Shown in pieces: positions 13,870 to 14,807 of a DNA stretch of 14,807 nucleotides (the stretch's first letter is position 1; every line of letters starts with the position of its first letter). Made by a program: the position numbers and the translations under genes. Where the stretch lies: positions 1 through 14,807 of the forward strand of contig JAHWLC010000006.1 in NCBI GenBank assembly GCA_019347585.1. The letters run 5' to 3'. The DNA is from Actinomycetota bacterium (GTDB lineage: Bacteria; Actinomycetota; Acidimicrobiia; Spongiisociales; ZC4RG35). The notes beneath the pieces are model-generated. The model searched no databases and had not been told where the DNA came from. It worked only from the letters and a program-made list of their open reading frames with translations.

Positions 13870-14571
13870 TCAGCTCAGGCTCCTGCCCCCGCCCACCACC
13901 AGCACATGGCCGGTGACGTATGAGGAGAGGGGGGTGAGGAGGAACCACACCACGTCGGCGATCTCGTCGGGGGTGCCCATGCGGGCCATCGGGATGTTGG
14001 AGATGGCTCGCTCCAGCACCTCCTCGGGGATCTTCTGGGTCATTTCGGTATCGATCAGCCCGGGCGCGACCGCGTTGACCCTGATGTGCGGGGCCAGGGA
14101 GACCGCCATGGCCCGGGTCAGCCCGACGAGGCCGCCTTTCGACATCGAGTAGTTGAACTGCCCGAAGTTGCCCAGGTAGGACCGGGACGAGATGTTCACG
14201 ATCGCCCCGCCGTCGCTCATCAGATCGGCCATCGCCGTGGACAGCCGGTAGGCGGCCCCCAGGTTCACGTCGAGGACCGAGCCGAAGTCCTCGTCGGTCA
14301 TGTTCACCAGCCTGGAGTCGCGGGTGATTCCCGCATTGTTGACCAGCCCGGTCAACGGACACCCGGCGCTCTCCACCGCCGCCACCACCTCGCTGATCCC
14401 GTCCTCTGTGGTGAGGTCGACCTGGACCGGGACGATGCTGTCGTCGGCGAACCCCGGTTCCGGGGCAATGTCGACTGCGATCACGGTGAACGTCCCGTTG
14501 CCGGCCATCTCCTCGGCGATCGCCCGCCCGATCCCTCGCGCCGCCCCGGTCACCACGACCGAGGTTCTCAT
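13870..14571 (-). CDS. FabG-like short-chain dehydrogenase/reductase
   Basis: 233-residue classical SDR. It has the cofactor motif TGAARGIG (8-15), D52 in QVDL, NNAG (78-81), the catalytic set S128/S129 in NISSRSY with Y141 and K145 (YSMSK), and VAPGLIDTEM (168-177). It ends VVGGGRSLS in place of the usual VDGG. FabG-like enzymes reduce 3-oxoacyl-ACP/CoA to 3-hydroxyacyl forms with NADPH; here the nearby MaoC hydratase and carboxylase point to acyl-CoA substrates. Cofactor preference is uncertain: D34 after beta-2 (AVDIAP) would favour NAD(H). Its ATG overlaps the stop of the upstream gene (ATGA), so the two are translationally coupled. Confidence 0.92.
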   Translation of the reverse strand: MRTSVVVTGAARGIGRAIAEEMAGNGTFTVIAVDIAPEPGFADDSIVPVQVDLTTEDGISEVVAAVESAGCPLTGLVNNAGITRDSRLVNMTDEDFGSVLDVNLGAAYRLSTAMADLMSDGGAIVNISSRSYLGNFGQFNYSMSKGGLVGLTRAMAVSLAPHIRVNAVAPGLIDTEMTQKIPEEVLERAISNIPMARMGTPDEIADVVWFLLTPLSSYVTGHVLVVGGGRSLS

Positions 14572-14807
14572 GGGAGGGCCTTCCCCAGATGGCTCCAGCC
14601 CAGCCTGATCACCTCGCCGGTGACCCCGGACGAGTCCTCGGCGAGACGCTCGGCCCAGCCGGTCACCAGCTCGTGATCGGATTCGTCGTCATAGGCGAGG
14701 ACATTCGCCGTCCACCCCTTGCGGGCTCCCTCCAGGGCGGCAGTCCTCGCCGCCGAGAGCAGACCGGCCGCCACCATCGCATCTCCGGCGCCCCCCTTGC
14801 CGAGGAG
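14568..14807 (-). CDS. SDR-like protein, C-terminal part (runs off the right end)
   Basis: 79 codons up to the window edge. The end of the chain has the shape of an SDR C-terminus: GAGDAMVAAGLLSAARTAAL, then GWTANVLAYD where classical SDRs read irvNavaPG, then GWAERLAED and SGVTGEVIRLG as the equivalent of the TGQ-vidGG segment. The canonical PG-x-x-x-T turn is replaced by DDESDH, so the chain is diverged and may be a non-classical or inactive SDR subunit. The 5' part, including any TGxxxGIG and YxxxK, is outside the window. ATGA overlap with the FabG-like gene suggests the two are made together, possibly as a heteromeric pair. Confidence 0.68.
   Translation of the reverse strand, partial: LLGKGGAGDAMVAAGLLSAARTAALEGARKGWTANVLAYDDESDHELVTGWAERLAEDSSGVTGEVIRLGWSHLGKALP

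Overview
This 14.8 kb window is a densely coded, high-GC bacterial chromosome segment. Several traits suggest an actinobacterium, perhaps an Acidimicrobiia-like lineage: the strong G/C codon bias, the LigD-type NHEJ polymerase, an acyl-CoA carboxylase with a fused biotin carboxylase/BCCP subunit, and many genes whose start codon lies only 6-10 nt after a TANNNT -10 box (leaderless-type promoters). Lineage is inferred; there is no rRNA or marker gene here to settle it.

Layout. Positions 1-126 hold the 3' end of an unidentified reading frame with atypical codon use, followed by a minus-strand tRNA-Lys(UUU) at 290-362. Divergent from the tRNA is a 600-residue fusion of an endonuclease IV-like TIM barrel with a complete LigD-type primase/polymerase domain, which looks like a one-chain DNA repair enzyme. 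Next comes a HisA/PriA-like barrel carrying an extra C-terminal glyoxalase/VOC domain and altered catalytic residues. It meets a convergent 1-pyrroline-5-carboxylate dehydrogenase gene stop-to-stop with no bases between. A plus-strand lipid block follows: a PlsY-like acyltransferase overlapping an LPG-synthase/flippase-like membrane protein by 4 bp, then a BCP-type peroxiredoxin.

The second half is acyl-CoA and amino/oxo-acid metabolism. A beta-hydroxyacid dehydrogenase (tartronate semialdehyde reductase-like) is divergent from an alpha-oxoamine synthase of the glycine C-acetyltransferase type. A minus-strand group follows: a ferredoxin, an acyl-CoA carboxylase beta subunit and a biotin carboxylase/BCCP alpha subunit, with the last two translationally coupled. 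Divergent from the ferredoxin is a MaoC-type hydratase, and convergent with that is a FabG-like reductase coupled by ATGA overlap to another SDR-like gene that runs off the right end.

The hydratase, reductase(s) and carboxylase make a coherent acyl-CoA toolkit. Two of the four convergent junctions hold long perfect inverted repeats (16 bp and 15 bp arms) likely to be bidirectional terminators. The most novel points are the Endo IV-LigD polymerase fusion and the HisA-VOC fusion with a lost catalytic Asp.
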